DNA of 64,000 nt from Bin55 sp965220235 (GTDB lineage: Bacteria; Pseudomonadota; Gammaproteobacteria; Pseudomonadales; Azotimanducaceae), in assembly GCA_965220235.1 (NCBI GenBank), contig OZ244815.1, forward strand, positions 2,542,001 through 2,606,000. The letters run 5' to 3'. The translations under genes and the position numbers were made by a program. Below the pieces are notes generated by a model. It did no database searches, was not told the DNA's origin, and saw only the letters and a list, made by a program, of their open reading frames with translations. Below are positions 34,852-44,138 of the stretch, piece after piece (within the stretch, counting starts at the first letter, position 1; the number at the start of each line of letters is the position of its first letter).

Positions 34852-35781
34852 CTACCTCAAACGCTCAACGACTTGCATCATCGCACTTCGGGACGCCGGG
34901 TTGTTCTGCCGCTCTAGATATGCCGGTCGAACGTTCTTGACGACGTGTCGCGCGCGCGGAACCTCGTCCTTACTACGAACGGGCAAACCCTTCGGCACCG
35001 GTGGACGAACCCACGACTGAATGACATCTCGGACCAGACGATGTTCAATGCTGTGAAATGAAATCACTGCGAGACGACCGCCTACATTGAGCGCGTCGAA
35101 GCCTTGCAGTAGACCGTTCTGCAGCTCGTTAAGCTCATCGTTAACGAAAATTCGAACAGCCTGAAAAACCTGCGCTAGGATCCTAGCTGACGGAGCGCTG
35201 CCTGGTGTTGCTGCTTTGATCGCACGCACAAGTTCAAACGTTGTAGCTAGCGGTCGCCGCGACGCAATCTGCCGTGCAATAGAACGGGCGTTTCGAACAT
35301 CACCGTAGGCTCGCAAAACCTCGATTAAGTCCTCAATCGAAGCTTTGTTTATCCATTCAGACGCGGGCAGACCCGTCTCCGCGTCCATACGCATATCCAG
35401 AGGTCCATCGATGTCAAACGCAAACCCTCGTTCGGAGTCCTTAAGCTGTGGTGTGGAGACACCGACATCAAAGCAGATACCGTCGACGTTAGGCACGTCG
35501 AGCTCGCTGAGTACCTCTCGTAGTTCACTGAATTTCGAACACGAGAACGAGAAACGAGTGTCTCGTTGTTCGAATTCACGAGCGTCTTGTGCTGCGTCTC
35601 GGTCGCGGTCAAGACCAACTAATCTACCTGAGTCGTTCAACTCAGCTAAGATCGCCTTCGTGTGCCCGCCTCTACCGAATGTGGCGTCAAGGTATGTGCC
35701 ACCGCGGTCTGTAACGAGCGCTTGCACCAGTTGAGGTGCGAGAACCGGTTCGTGAGTTATTGGGGATTGTGGCTCAGTCAC
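34852..35781 (-). CDS. rsmH: 16S rRNA (cytosine(1402)-N(4))-methyltransferase
   Basis: RsmH (MraW) methylates C1402 of 16S rRNA. The 309-residue protein begins TEPQSPITHEPVLAPQLVQAL and has the SAM motif YLDATFGRGGHTKAIL, FDVGVSTPQL and the C-terminal ISFHSIEHRLVRD. GTG 35781 gives the family N-terminus and normal length; the frame is open further upstream to 36060, but that part has no similarity to the family. It is the first gene of the dcw cluster here, as no mraZ precedes it. Confidence 0.94.
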   Translation of the reverse strand: MTEPQSPITHEPVLAPQLVQALVTDRGGTYLDATFGRGGHTKAILAELNDSGRLVGLDRDRDAAQDAREFEQRDTRFSFSCSKFSELREVLSELDVPNVDGICFDVGVSTPQLKDSERGFAFDIDGPLDMRMDAETGLPASEWINKASIEDLIEVLRAYGDVRNARSIARQIASRRPLATTFELVRAIKAATPGSAPSARILAQVFQAVRIFVNDELNELQNGLLQGFDALNVGGRLAVISFHSIEHRLVRDVIQSWVRPPVPKGLPVRSKDEVPRARHVVKNVRPAYLERQNNPASRSAMMQVVERLR

Positions 35782-36212
35782 GACACGCGTCAAAATTGGC
35801 GTCGAATGCCAAGCACGAGGTAATGGAAGAGATTGGGCTGAGTCGGTGTGGCGCAGAGACGGTACGTCGGGACGTACCATGTCGCTTCGCTTGTTAAAGC
35901 GTGACCGACAATAGGAGCCCGCAGTCGTCGCGGACGATCTCGACTCCATTCTTGAGTCTGCACACACGGCGACGAACACAAACGCCGTGGGTCTCACCCT
36001 CCCTCCGTGGATAGGCTTACGACGCACAAATTCCTCGCCGATGCGAGAAGTTTTATGCAATTTTGATTATACGATGAAAATTACGGAAGTAAACGAATAG
36101 CAGTCGTTTGTTAGCTCCAGATGGCAACTCTATAAAGCTAATTAAATCATAGAGTTAGTAGGGATTCCACGTGTCACAGGAGTGCCATATTAAGTTCTAA
36201 GAACGAAAGTAA
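35782..36212. promoter_or_regulatory. Region upstream of the dcw cluster, downstream of rnpB
   Basis: About 430 bases without a supported gene lie between rsmH and rnpB. mraZ, which would normally stand here, is absent on both strands, and so are clear MraZ-box repeats (TGGGN). The stretch should contain the main dcw promoter; the AT-rich part near 36060-36150 is the most likely place. Confidence 0.4.
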
Positions 36213-36553
36213 GGGAGTCAACCGATAAGCCGGGTTCTGTCGAGAGCAATCATTCATCTAGAGTGTACGTCGCCGAACACTTCCATTAGCAGCTTACCCG
36301 AACCGACGCGGACCACGCCCTAGGTTCCTATTCAGCCTTGCACTCGGTGGGGTTTACCTTGCCGATCCTGTTACCAGTCTCGCGGTGCGCTCTTACCGCA
36401 CCATTTCACCCTTACTCGACGGATCGAGCGGTGTATTTTCTGTTGCACTTGCCGTGAGCTTTCGCTCCCCAGGCGTTACCTGGCACCGTGTCCTGCAGTG
36501 CCCGGACTTTCCTCCCGCGTCTTTTGACGCCGGCGATTGCTTGGTTGACTCCC
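36213..36553 (-). ncRNA. rnpB: RNase P RNA (bacterial type A)
   Basis: This is the catalytic RNA that removes tRNA leaders. On the minus strand it starts gggagtcaacc and ends with the complement ggttgactccc, forming helix P1 over 11 bp (36543-36553 with 36213-36223). Near the 5' end is gaggaaagtccgggc, the conserved core strand of all bacterial RNase P RNAs, followed by aacgcctgggg, gaaatggtgcggtaagagcgc and near the 3' end acagaacccggcttatcg. The length of about 341 nt fits type A. It lies between rsmI and rsmH, as in pseudomonads. Exact ends are inferred from helix P1. Confidence 0.95.
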
Positions 36554-36563
36554 GATACTAATG

Positions 36564-37412
36564 CTAGTCATCTTGTCCATCGGTTGAGGATAGTCTTCGA
36601 TACGCTTCTTGCCTAGAGATTCCAGCTAGTTTCGCGATCAATCTTGCAGATGAACTCTTTGGAATGCGTTCCTTGGCGAATAGTTCGACCAAAGTGCTAG
36701 CGTCAGGACTTTCCAGCTCTTCCGAGGGTGAGACAACGAAGACGATCTCTCCGAGAACGCGATCACGACTGCCAAACGACTCGATAAGGTTGTCAACCGA
36801 ATCAAATAGTTTCTCTTCATGTAGTTTTGTGAGTTCTCGCGCGAGAAAGATCGCGCGTGAGCCAGCGCCTAACTCGCTCATCAACCTCAACGTGTCAAGC
36901 AATCGATTCGGCGATTCAAAACAAACCACCGGAATCGTCTGTTGAAGCAACAACCTAAGTTGCTCTCGCTTTTGTTTGGCTTTTCGTTCGACGAACCCTA
37001 CAAAACGAAAGTCGTGCATAGGTAACGGACATACCGAGAGGCACGCGGTGAGTGCACTTGGACCTGGTACAGGTACCACCTCCACTCGACTATCCATCGC
37101 CGCCCTTAGCAACGGCAATCCCGGGTCCGAGAGAACTGGCGTACCCGCATCCGAAATGAGCGCAACATCTTGGCCACTCTCAAGACTAGCTATGATTTTC
37201 GTCGCGAGGTCGTTTTCGTTCAGCGCATTGAAGCTGCGAAGCGACTTCCCTTTTGAATCTATCGAGAGTTGGCGTAGCAACTTGCTCGCACGGCGAGTGT
37301 CTTCACATGCAATGAAAGTCGTGTCATCTAGAACACTTCGCGCACGCTCGGTAATGTCTCCGACATTGCCGATCGGCGTTGCCACGATGAATAGCGTGCC
37401 TTGGTCGCTCAT
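36564..37412 (-). CDS. rsmI: 16S rRNA (cytidine(1402)-2'-O)-methyltransferase
   Basis: RsmI methylates the ribose of C1402, the same nucleotide targeted by RsmH. The 282-residue protein starts GTLFIVATPIGNVGDITERA and has CEDTRRASKLL, ALISDAGTPVLSDPG and PGPSALTACLSV, all hallmarks of this tetrapyrrole-methylase-fold family. Its start region overlaps the start of lpoA on the other strand. Confidence 0.95.
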   Translation of the reverse strand: MSDQGTLFIVATPIGNVGDITERARSVLDDTTFIACEDTRRASKLLRQLSIDSKGKSLRSFNALNENDLATKIIASLESGQDVALISDAGTPVLSDPGLPLLRAAMDSRVEVVPVPGPSALTACLSVCPLPMHDFRFVGFVERKAKQKREQLRLLLQQTIPVVCFESPNRLLDTLRLMSELGAGSRAIFLARELTKLHEEKLFDSVDNLIESFGSRDRVLGEIVFVVSPSEELESPDASTLVELFAKERIPKSSSARLIAKLAGISRQEAYRRLSSTDGQDD

Positions 37413-39219
37413 TGCGTTGCGGCTGTGTATAGCAGGTTTGATTGTATTGTGCGCGGCAAGCTGTAGCGAAACTGCTCCTGAGGTAAAGCAGCAGCCTCCT
37501 GTTGAGCCACCACAAACGTCATCTGATCCATTTAACGTGAACGCGATTCTGAGCGATCCTGACCTCTATTTACAGCGGGCACTCGAGCACTATCGTTCTG
37601 ATCGGATAGACACCGCACGCGAAATCGTCAACATCGTGACTGACAACGCTAACGGTTCTGCAAGGCTTTCTCCGAGCGGTCTCTTTCGATTAGGACTTCT
37701 CCGTGCGCATTTCGCACTGGATATTGGTCGTGACGCAAACGATCTTGCGCTTGATCTCAATCCCGTTTCGAGATTGCAGCGTATCGACGCGCTTGAATTG
37801 TGGTCCCGATTTCTAAAACACACTGATCGTTATGAAGCGTCGATCACTTCACTTATGGCTGCGAAGGAACTTGCGGCCGACGTCGATCCATCACGTCAAT
37901 CCGGTCTAAACCAACAACTATGGGAACTACTGATCGGGATGCCTTACCAACGGCTGATCGAGTTGCAGTATCGAGACGACAATCCGAACCTAAATGGATG
38001 GATTGAAGTCGCGGCGTCGTTTAACAATAGCCTGAGTTTACCGTCGTGGCGCAACGCGATTGCCGAATGGACTCAAACTCATCCACGACACGAGAGTATT
38101 TCGTGGTTAGAAAATCAAATCAGACTCGCACCCGAAGGTCCCAAGCGCGTCGCAATTCTCTTACCGCAATCCGGATCCGATGCCTACGCGCAAGCCGCAC
38201 GTGGCATTCGCGACGGTTGGATGCTGGCATATATGGTGGACAAACGCCAAGTCGATCCAGCTCTTCTACCCGACTTCAAGTTCTATGACACCATAGGGAA
38301 AGATCACGAACAATTGATTCTCGAGGCATTCGAGGATGGCGCGGATCATATTGTTGGACCACTTTCCAAAGATGCAGTTAACTCAATTCAAGTTGGTCGT
38401 ATGTTTCCGGGATCCATCTTGATGCTAAATACACCCAATTCCTTTGGCAACTCGAAGCCAGATTCTGTGCGCTACCTTGCCTGGACGATTGAGGACGAAG
38501 CATTGAAAATGGCGCAGACGCTATCCAGACTCGAGCGCACTCGCTGCGTCGTGATCTATGGCAATGAACCTTGGATGATTCGCGCACGCGCAGAGTTCGA
38601 ACTCAATATCGCCGCCCCGACACGCGTGATATCCGTTAATCGCATCAGCGAGTTTGAGCAATTAACTGATGACGTCGGTGCGACGATAGGAATCGAAGAG
38701 AGCGAAAAAAGGCGGACTGAAGTTGAGTCGATTGTTCAGTTTCCGCTCGAGTTCCAACCGCGCATGAATCAGGAAATCAACAGCATTGTTGCGTTTATTG
38801 ATTCAAGCCAACTAGAAGCGGTTCTCGAGTCCTTACGGTTCCACGCCGATCGTCCGCTCGATATTTACGTGACGGATTCAGCAGTTAGAGGAAAACTCAC
38901 GGAATTGGCAAACGGTGTTCAGTTCACCACCGATACCTGGCGGATCTTCAAATCAGATCTTGCGAACACGGTAAACGAGTATTTTGATTCGAATCCGAAC
39001 ATGGCATCGTTCTACGCCATGGGTATCGACGCCTACAGATTCAGCAACCTATGGTCTCAGGTAAAGGTGTCTAAAACGATGGCCGGTCACGGTAGTCGAT
39101 ATCGACTGGAATCTACCGGCAACATCAGGCGTCTGCCGTATTGGGGAGTGGTACGAAATCAATCATTAACACCGCTTATCGACGTAAATCAACAGCAATC
39201 GAGCAATCCTTACCTATGA
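37387..39219 (+). CDS. lpoA: LpoA-like outer-membrane lipoprotein, activator of PBP1a
   Basis: LpoA stimulates the peptidoglycan synthase PBP1a from the outer membrane. The protein of about 610 residues has a lipoprotein signal ending VLCAASC (lipid-bearing Cys near residue 25), an N-terminal TPR-like part (about 40-230, for example SPSGLFRLGLLRAHFAL) and a C-terminal periplasmic-binding-protein-like domain (KRVAILLPQSGSDAYAQAARGIRDGW; HIVGPLSKDAV). ATG 37387 lies inside the rsmI start; GTG 37396 and TTG 37417 would keep the signal too. The frame upstream of 37387 is only the shadow of rsmI. The divergent rsmI-lpoA arrangement is conserved in the class. Confidence 0.9.
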   Translation: MNSVPWSLIALRLCIAGLIVLCAASCSETAPEVKQQPPVEPPQTSSDPFNVNAILSDPDLYLQRALEHYRSDRIDTAREIVNIVTDNANGSARLSPSGLFRLGLLRAHFALDIGRDANDLALDLNPVSRLQRIDALELWSRFLKHTDRYEASITSLMAAKELAADVDPSRQSGLNQQLWELLIGMPYQRLIELQYRDDNPNLNGWIEVAASFNNSLSLPSWRNAIAEWTQTHPRHESISWLENQIRLAPEGPKRVAILLPQSGSDAYAQAARGIRDGWMLAYMVDKRQVDPALLPDFKFYDTIGKDHEQLILEAFEDGADHIVGPLSKDAVNSIQVGRMFPGSILMLNTPNSFGNSKPDSVRYLAWTIEDEALKMAQTLSRLERTRCVVIYGNEPWMIRARAEFELNIAAPTRVISVNRISEFEQLTDDVGATIGIEESEKRRTEVESIVQFPLEFQPRMNQEINSIVAFIDSSQLEAVLESLRFHADRPLDIYVTDSAVRGKLTELANGVQFTTDTWRIFKSDLANTVNEYFDSNPNMASFYAMGIDAYRFSNLWSQVKVSKTMAGHGSRYRLESTGNIRRLPYWGVVRNQSLTPLIDVNQQQSSNPYL

Positions 39220-39779
39220 AGTTCAAATTGAGTGCATCTCGCGTTCCCGTCTGCACGGCGCTTCTTATCTTCCTTGCAGCATGCGGTTCATCCGTACCCA
39301 CGATTGAATCTCGTCTTACACCGGGTCGCGTCCTTGATGACGAATTACTGACCGAAGCCGTACGTTCCGCGATTCGGGAAGAATTTAGGCGTCAGGAACT
39401 CCCATACCAAATCAACACGGTGGTACTTGACGGTCGCGTGTTCTTAATCGGCTCCGTCCAAACCCAAGTTCACAAAGAGTTAGCGTCAGACATTGCCAGC
39501 GACTTCAGGCACGTGAAGAGCACCCAAAACGAATTGCATGTCGGCGAACTTAGAACCGCGGGTGAGGCGAATAGAGATCGGACGATTGCCACATCCGCGC
39601 GCTTGGCACTTTTAAACGACCCGAGAACACGAGCTCAGGAATTCCAACTATACGCGCATAAGGGAACGGTTTACTTAATCGGAATAACACCACGATCTGT
39701 AGGAATTGCCGCCGCCGACATCGTCAAATACGTACGAGGTGTACAAACTGTGATGCTCCTGATTGACTATCTCGACTGA
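39216..39779 (+). CDS. dolP: BON-domain lipoprotein (DolP/YraP-like)
   Basis: This 187-residue lipoprotein has a signal ending LIFLAACGSS and two BON domains (about 45-110 and 120-185, with INTVVLDGRVFLIGSV and LYAHKGTVYLIGIT). DolP supports outer-membrane integrity and BAM function. ATG 39216 overlaps the lpoA stop (ATGA). yraN and diaA/gmhA, which normally lie between lpoA and this gene, are missing. Confidence 0.87.
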   Translation: MKFKLSASRVPVCTALLIFLAACGSSVPTIESRLTPGRVLDDELLTEAVRSAIREEFRRQELPYQINTVVLDGRVFLIGSVQTQVHKELASDIASDFRHVKSTQNELHVGELRTAGEANRDRTIATSARLALLNDPRTRAQEFQLYAHKGTVYLIGITPRSVGIAAADIVKYVRGVQTVMLLIDYLD

Positions 39780-39789
39780 TCCGTCGAGA
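39770..39789. terminator. Hairpin overlapping the dolP stop codon
   Basis: tctcgac (39770-39776) and gtcgaga (39783-39789) form a perfect 7-bp stem with a 6-base loop between two convergent genes. No clear T-run follows on either strand, so it is a possible bidirectional terminator at best. Confidence 0.4.
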
Positions 39790-39803
39790 GTCAGTTCGGT
39801 GCG

Positions 39804-40202
39804 TCAGTCCTTAACCAGTCTTAAATGTGACGGCAGTTTGGGAGATTCGTCGTCTGCGGGCGAGTCGTCGTCGTTCGATGGAGCTTCTTGATCCTTCTGC
39901 GGACTGAACGCCATTCCTTCACCGTTCTCCTTTGCATAGATTCCGATGATAGCTCCTGTCGGACAACTTACATGACGTGATTCGCCGTGAAACCGCGCGT
40001 CGAACTCGAGACCGTCCGAGTCTAGTTTGAAGTTTCGAACCGCAGTGCCCGAGACGTTGAGGACGAGTCGATTTTCGTGTGCGAATTCCGTCGGCGCAAT
40101 AACGTCTTTACAGGAAATGTCAATTACGATATGGGGAGTGCAACCGTTATCGACAATCCAGTCGATCAACGCGTTGACAAGATACGAGCGTGATGAATTC
40201 AT
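39804..40202 (-). CDS. sspB: ClpXP adaptor SspB
   Basis: SspB delivers ssrA-tagged proteins to ClpXP. The 132-residue protein has the substrate-binding domain (YLVNALIDWIVDNGCTPHIV at 7-26; LNVSGTAVRNFKLD; FSARFHG-like block) then an acidic flexible linker and the C-terminal ClpX-binding tail LPSHLRLVKD. It lies 8 bases after sspA. Confidence 0.93.
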   Translation of the reverse strand: MNSSRSYLVNALIDWIVDNGCTPHIVIDISCKDVIAPTEFAHENRLVLNVSGTAVRNFKLDSDGLEFDARFHGESRHVSCPTGAIIGIYAKENGEGMAFSPQKDQEAPSNDDDSPADDESPKLPSHLRLVKD

Positions 40203-40210
40203 AGCTCGCT

Positions 40211-40846
40211 CTATCTCATCTCTTTCTCTTCTTCGGAGAGACTTGCACGAAATCCTTCGCGATCAAACAGACGACTCATGTAGCGTCGTAAGCTCCTCGT
40301 CTGACGGTCAGGCAATTTAATCTGCATCAGTTCGAGCCGCCAGAGGATAGGTAACACTGTGCAGTCTACCAAGGAGAATTCCTCGCCGCCAAAGTGTTCA
40401 CCGTCCCGTAAGTAATGCGCTTGAAACGCGATTAAGTTGCCTTTCAATGCGTCGCGTGCTTTGTTCTTCTGTTGTGTATTCGGTTTACCACCGGCACTCA
40501 CTACGTCGACGTAGGACGCGAGATGGTCGTCGACTTCACGCATGATAGAACGACTTCTGGCTTTATCTACGGGATAAATCGGAAACAGTGGAGGATGAGG
40601 ATAGCGCTCATCGAGATACTCCATGATCACAGAGCTGTTGTTGAGCACCGTACCGCGATCTTGAAGCGTTGGGAGAGAAAGCGACGGATTTATCAACAGC
40701 AGATCCTCTTCTTTCGCCGGATCGAGGACATCGTAGATATCAACATCCAAGTCCTTTTCGGCTAGTGCGATGCGCACCCGATGACTGTACTGAGAACCCG
40801 GATCCGAATAGAGTTTCAGCGGCGTGTGACGTGACGATAGACTCAT
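40211..40846 (-). CDS. sspA: Stringent starvation protein A (GST fold)
   Basis: SspA binds RNA polymerase and alters transcription under starvation. The 211-residue protein has a thioredoxin-like N-terminal domain (LKLYSDPGSQYSHRVRIALAEK; LPTLQDRGTVLNNSSVIMEYLDERYPHPPL) and a helical C-terminal domain with FSLVDCTVLPILWRL. The order petABC-sspA-sspB is conserved. Confidence 0.92.
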   Translation of the reverse strand: MSLSSRHTPLKLYSDPGSQYSHRVRIALAEKDLDVDIYDVLDPAKEEDLLLINPSLSLPTLQDRGTVLNNSSVIMEYLDERYPHPPLFPIYPVDKARSRSIMREVDDHLASYVDVVSAGGKPNTQQKNKARDALKGNLIAFQAHYLRDGEHFGGEEFSLVDCTVLPILWRLELMQIKLPDRQTRSLRRYMSRLFDREGFRASLSEEEKEMR

Positions 40847-40911
40847 AGTGTCCCTAACCTACAGGAGTTGAACCACCAAACGAAACGATTGAGGGGCGAG
40901 GATCGGCCGCT

Positions 40912-41739
40912 TCAATTCTTTTTGACGTCTGTCCAGTAGTTGCGATTTAAGAAGTACGCTAACACAAGAAGAATCAGCAGAAAACCAATTACGTATTTGC
41001 CGATCGCTTCTCGTTCCGCGCGTGTTGGATCACCCACGTAGTGCAGGAAATTCGCTATGTCGAAAGCGGCTTGTTCATACTCTTCCGTGCTGAACATTCC
41101 CGAACCAGGAATCAGTGACAGCTCGCCGCAATTCTCAGCTCCGCCCTCTTTGATCGATTCCACTCGATCCTGTCGGAGTGCTGTTTGTACATCAAGTAAA
41201 TCGATTGGCCGATTGCCAAAACAGACCTCTTCCTGAATGCCTTGCAACGATAGCATCGCATGCGGCATGCCAACATTGGGAAACACCTTGTTGTTGACGC
41301 CAAACGGTCGCGAAGAATCCTCGTAGAACGTTAATAGGAAGTTGTAAACCCATTCCGGGCTTCGCACACGTGTCACCATCGTTAGGTCTGGCGGAGCTGC
41401 ACCAAACCACGCTTTCGCGTCTTCCTCAGACATGGCTGACTGGATGTGCTCACCAATCTTCTGCCCAGTATGGATGACGTTCGCCTCCATCAACTCGTGC
41501 GGGATCTCGCCTAAATCGTCGGCAGTCCGTTCGTAGCGTTGATGTTCTAGTGAATGACATCCTAGACAGAAGTTCACATAAAGATTCGCACCGCGTTGCA
41601 AGGATGCCGTGTCATCCAAATTAGGAGACATAGGCTCCATGATCCAATCTGAATCAGCCCCAAGTGTCGAGACACCGAACGCGAGAGTTATCAACGCGAT
41701 CGTGGAAGCACGAATCAACATGAGTAGTCGTTTGCTCAT
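40912..41739 (-). CDS. petC: Cytochrome c1 of the bc1 complex
   Basis: This 275-residue periplasmic haem subunit passes electrons from the Rieske protein to cytochrome c. It has a signal peptide (about 1-27), the haem-binding CLGCH in NFCLGCHSLEHQRYERTADDLG, a probable Met ligand near FPNVGMPHAM, and a C-terminal membrane anchor IGKYVIGFLLILLVLAYFL. It lies 14 bases after petB. Confidence 0.95.
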   Translation of the reverse strand: MSKRLLMLIRASTIALITLAFGVSTLGADSDWIMEPMSPNLDDTASLQRGANLYVNFCLGCHSLEHQRYERTADDLGEIPHELMEANVIHTGQKIGEHIQSAMSEEDAKAWFGAAPPDLTMVTRVRSPEWVYNFLLTFYEDSSRPFGVNNKVFPNVGMPHAMLSLQGIQEEVCFGNRPIDLLDVQTALRQDRVESIKEGGAENCGELSLIPGSGMFSTEEYEQAAFDIANFLHYVGDPTRAEREAIGKYVIGFLLILLVLAYFLNRNYWTDVKKN

Positions 41740-41753
41740 TGATACACCGCGCC

Positions 41754-43016
41754 TTAATGCGTGACCCGTTCGGGTTCAGGTTTTGTTGTCTCTATCGTTG
41801 TGTACCACGGCATGAGAACGAAATATGCAAAGTAGACGATCGTCATGATCTGCGCAGTCGCCGTAGCAATGGTTGACGGCGGAATCGTGCCAAGGTAGCC
41901 TAAGACCAAGAAGCTGACCACGAAACCCATGAGCGCGATCTTTGAAAACCATCCCTTGTAACGCATGGATTTGACTTTACTTCGATCAAGCCACGGCAAC
42001 GCAGCTGGAATGAGAATTGCACCAGCCATGATGACCAATCCCCAGAACTTGGCATCGAGCCCAAGGAATGGGAATGTCGCCGCGCGAAGCATCGCGTAAA
42101 ACGGCGTGTAGTACCAAACAGGGGCGATGTGCTCCGGCGTCTTGAGCGGATTCGCTTCCTCAAAATTGGGTTTCTCAATAAAGTAGCCGCCCATTTCAGG
42201 CGCGTAAAAAACGACCGCACAAAAGAGGATCAAGAAGACGACGATCGCGACAAAGTCTTTCGTCGAGTAGTACGGATGGAACGGGATGCCGTCGAGCGGT
42301 ACACCGTTGTCATCTTTATTGGCTTTGATTTCTATGCCATCTGGGTTGCTCGACCCGACGTGATGCAACGCGATGATGTGTACGAAGACCAAACCCACTA
42401 ACGCGAGCGGCAGAGCAACGACGTGGAGCGCGAAGAATCGGTTAAGCGTGATACCTGACATGACAAAGTCGCCACGTACCCACTCCATCAGTTCCGGACC
42501 GAAGTAAGGGATTGCGCCGATCAGCGATACGATCACCTGCGCTCCCCAGTACGACATGTTGCCCCACGGCAGAAGGTATCCGAAGAACCCTTCAGCCATT
42601 AGCACGAGGTAGATTGCCATACCGATCAGCCACAGCAGCTCGCGAGGTTTACGATAGGACCCGTAAGCGAAACCACGGAACATGTGAAGGTAAACAACCA
42701 CAAAAAATGCGGAGGCGCCAGTTGAGTGTATGTATCGGATCAGATATCCGAATTCCACATCGCGCATGATGTACTCAATACTCGCGAACGCGCCTTCACC
42801 AGTAGGAACGTACGCCATTGTGAGCCATATACCGGTCAGGACCTGAATAACCAGTACGACCAACGCAAGGGCGCCCATGGCATACCATGCGTTGAAGTTC
42901 TTCGGTGCGTAGTACTCCGAAGCGTGTTCTTTAAAAGTCGAGGTAATCGGTAAACGATCGTCGACCCACTGCATCGCGCGCGACACCCAACGACCTTTTT
43001 CAGTGACTTCAGACAC
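41754..43016 (-). CDS. petB: Cytochrome b of the bc1 complex
   Basis: This 420-residue membrane subunit carries two b haems and the quinol sites. It contains the haem histidines in IRYIHSTGASAFFVVVYLHM and RFFALHVVALPLALVGLVFVH, LLPWGNMSYWGAQV and the Qo-site motif PEWY variant TPEHIAPVWYYTPFYAMLRA. About eight to nine helices are visible. The GTG start overlaps the petA TAG stop (TAGTG). Confidence 0.95.
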   Translation of the reverse strand: MSEVTEKGRWVSRAMQWVDDRLPITSTFKEHASEYYAPKNFNAWYAMGALALVVLVIQVLTGIWLTMAYVPTGEGAFASIEYIMRDVEFGYLIRYIHSTGASAFFVVVYLHMFRGFAYGSYRKPRELLWLIGMAIYLVLMAEGFFGYLLPWGNMSYWGAQVIVSLIGAIPYFGPELMEWVRGDFVMSGITLNRFFALHVVALPLALVGLVFVHIIALHHVGSSNPDGIEIKANKDDNGVPLDGIPFHPYYSTKDFVAIVVFLILFCAVVFYAPEMGGYFIEKPNFEEANPLKTPEHIAPVWYYTPFYAMLRAATFPFLGLDAKFWGLVIMAGAILIPAALPWLDRSKVKSMRYKGWFSKIALMGFVVSFLVLGYLGTIPPSTIATATAQIMTIVYFAYFVLMPWYTTIETTKPEPERVTH

Positions 43017-43618
43017 TATGCGCTCTGCCCATCCAAACCAATAACCAAAGTCGTATCCGACTCGTAGAAGTACGGCGGAACTGTCAAATTCGTGGGTGCT
43101 GGTAGATTCTTCTCCACGCGTCCCGCAAGATCAAACTTTGAGCCATGACACGGGCAGAAGAACCCACCCTTCCAGTCGTTATCGAATGCTTCGGGTTGTA
43201 CTGTGCCATAGTATTTCGGGGAACAACCTAAGTGAGTGCATAGTCCCACATACACCCCGATCTCTGGATTTCGTGAACGATGGGAGTTCTCCGCGTACTC
43301 CGGTTGATCACTCTTCGAAGAATCAGGATCAGCTAATTCGTCCAGCTCGTTTTCAAGAATCGCAATGGCTTCCGGAGTTCGTTTCAATACAAAAACCGGT
43401 TGACCTCGCCACGCTGGTAAAGGACCTAGGAGCTCTCCTGCTTTTAGCTTACCGATATTGACTTTGATAGGGGCACCAAGTGCGCGCGCACGGGCGCTCG
43501 GTTGCCAAGACTGTACGAATGGGATCGCCGCGCCAACGGCGCCTACAGCCGCTACACCAGTCGTCGCCAAAAGTAAATACCGACGATTCGTATTTGTACT
43601 TAGAGTGTCCTCGCTCAA
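43016..43618 (-). CDS. petA: Rieske iron-sulfur protein of the bc1 complex
   Basis: This 200-residue protein carries the 2Fe-2S cluster that receives electrons from quinol. It has an N-terminal twin-Arg-like RRYLLLATTGVAAVGAVGAA anchor and the cluster boxes CTHLGCSP and CPCHGSKFDLAG. The start is TTG 43618: an in-frame TAG lies a few codons upstream and no ATG is available. Confidence 0.95.
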   Translation of the reverse strand: MSEDTLSTNTNRRYLLLATTGVAAVGAVGAAIPFVQSWQPSARARALGAPIKVNIGKLKAGELLGPLPAWRGQPVFVLKRTPEAIAILENELDELADPDSSKSDQPEYAENSHRSRNPEIGVYVGLCTHLGCSPKYYGTVQPEAFDNDWKGGFFCPCHGSKFDLAGRVEKNLPAPTNLTVPPYFYESDTTLVIGLDGQSA

Positions 43619-43684
43619 ATGTTCTCTGCCTGTCTAGCTGTTCATCAACTGCCGATCGCAGTTAGGGTTCAGAACGGTGTGTCG

Positions 43685-44077
43685 TTATCGCTTCGAGTAT
43701 TGTGGGCGTTTCCGCGCTTTGCGTAAGCCCACTTTTTTCCGCTCTACCTGGCGTGCATCCCGAGTTAGAAAACCCGCAGCACGAAGTTGAGGTTTAAGCG
43801 CTTCGTCGTAATCCACGAGTGCACGAGCAATGCCGTGTCGAATCGCGCCGGCCTGCCCTGAGCCGCCACCGCCGCGCACGGACACCTTCAAGTTAACACG
43901 CTCCGTTAATCCCGTTGTTTCGAGTGGCTGACGTACGACCATGCGGGCAGTCTCACGTCCGAAATACTCGTCGAGCGGTTTGCCATTCACAATAATCTGG
44001 CCAACACCCGTACTTAAAAACACCCGTGCTGTCGACACCTTGCGTCGCCCAGTACCGTAGCTGTAATCGCCTACCAC
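43685..44077 (-). CDS. rpsI: 30S ribosomal protein S9
   Basis: This 130-residue protein ends in GLRKARKRPQYSKR, the universally conserved S9 tail that touches P-site tRNA. The core holds GTGRRKVSTARVFL and VSVRGGGGSGQAGAIRHGIARAL. The GTG start has AGGAG 6 bases upstream. It is cotranscribed with rplM. Confidence 0.97.
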   Translation of the reverse strand: MVGDYSYGTGRRKVSTARVFLSTGVGQIIVNGKPLDEYFGRETARMVVRQPLETTGLTERVNLKVSVRGGGGSGQAGAIRHGIARALVDYDEALKPQLRAAGFLTRDARQVERKKVGLRKARKRPQYSKR

Positions 44078-44138
44078 TAACTGCTCCTAAACAAATGAAA
44101 CCATCCACAATTGGATGGTCCGCGCATCGCCAATCGAA

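Noticed and set aside
35782..36060. N-terminal extension of rsmH
   Set aside because: The frame is open but has no family similarity; GTG 35781 gives the normal length and N-terminus.
36213..36553. tmRNA or another structured RNA instead of rnpB
   Set aside because: The conserved gaggaaagtccgggc core and closing helix P1 identify RNase P RNA.
36976..37386. Long N-terminal extension of lpoA
   Set aside because: It is the antisense shadow of rsmI, and the lipoprotein signal begins only at 37387 or later.
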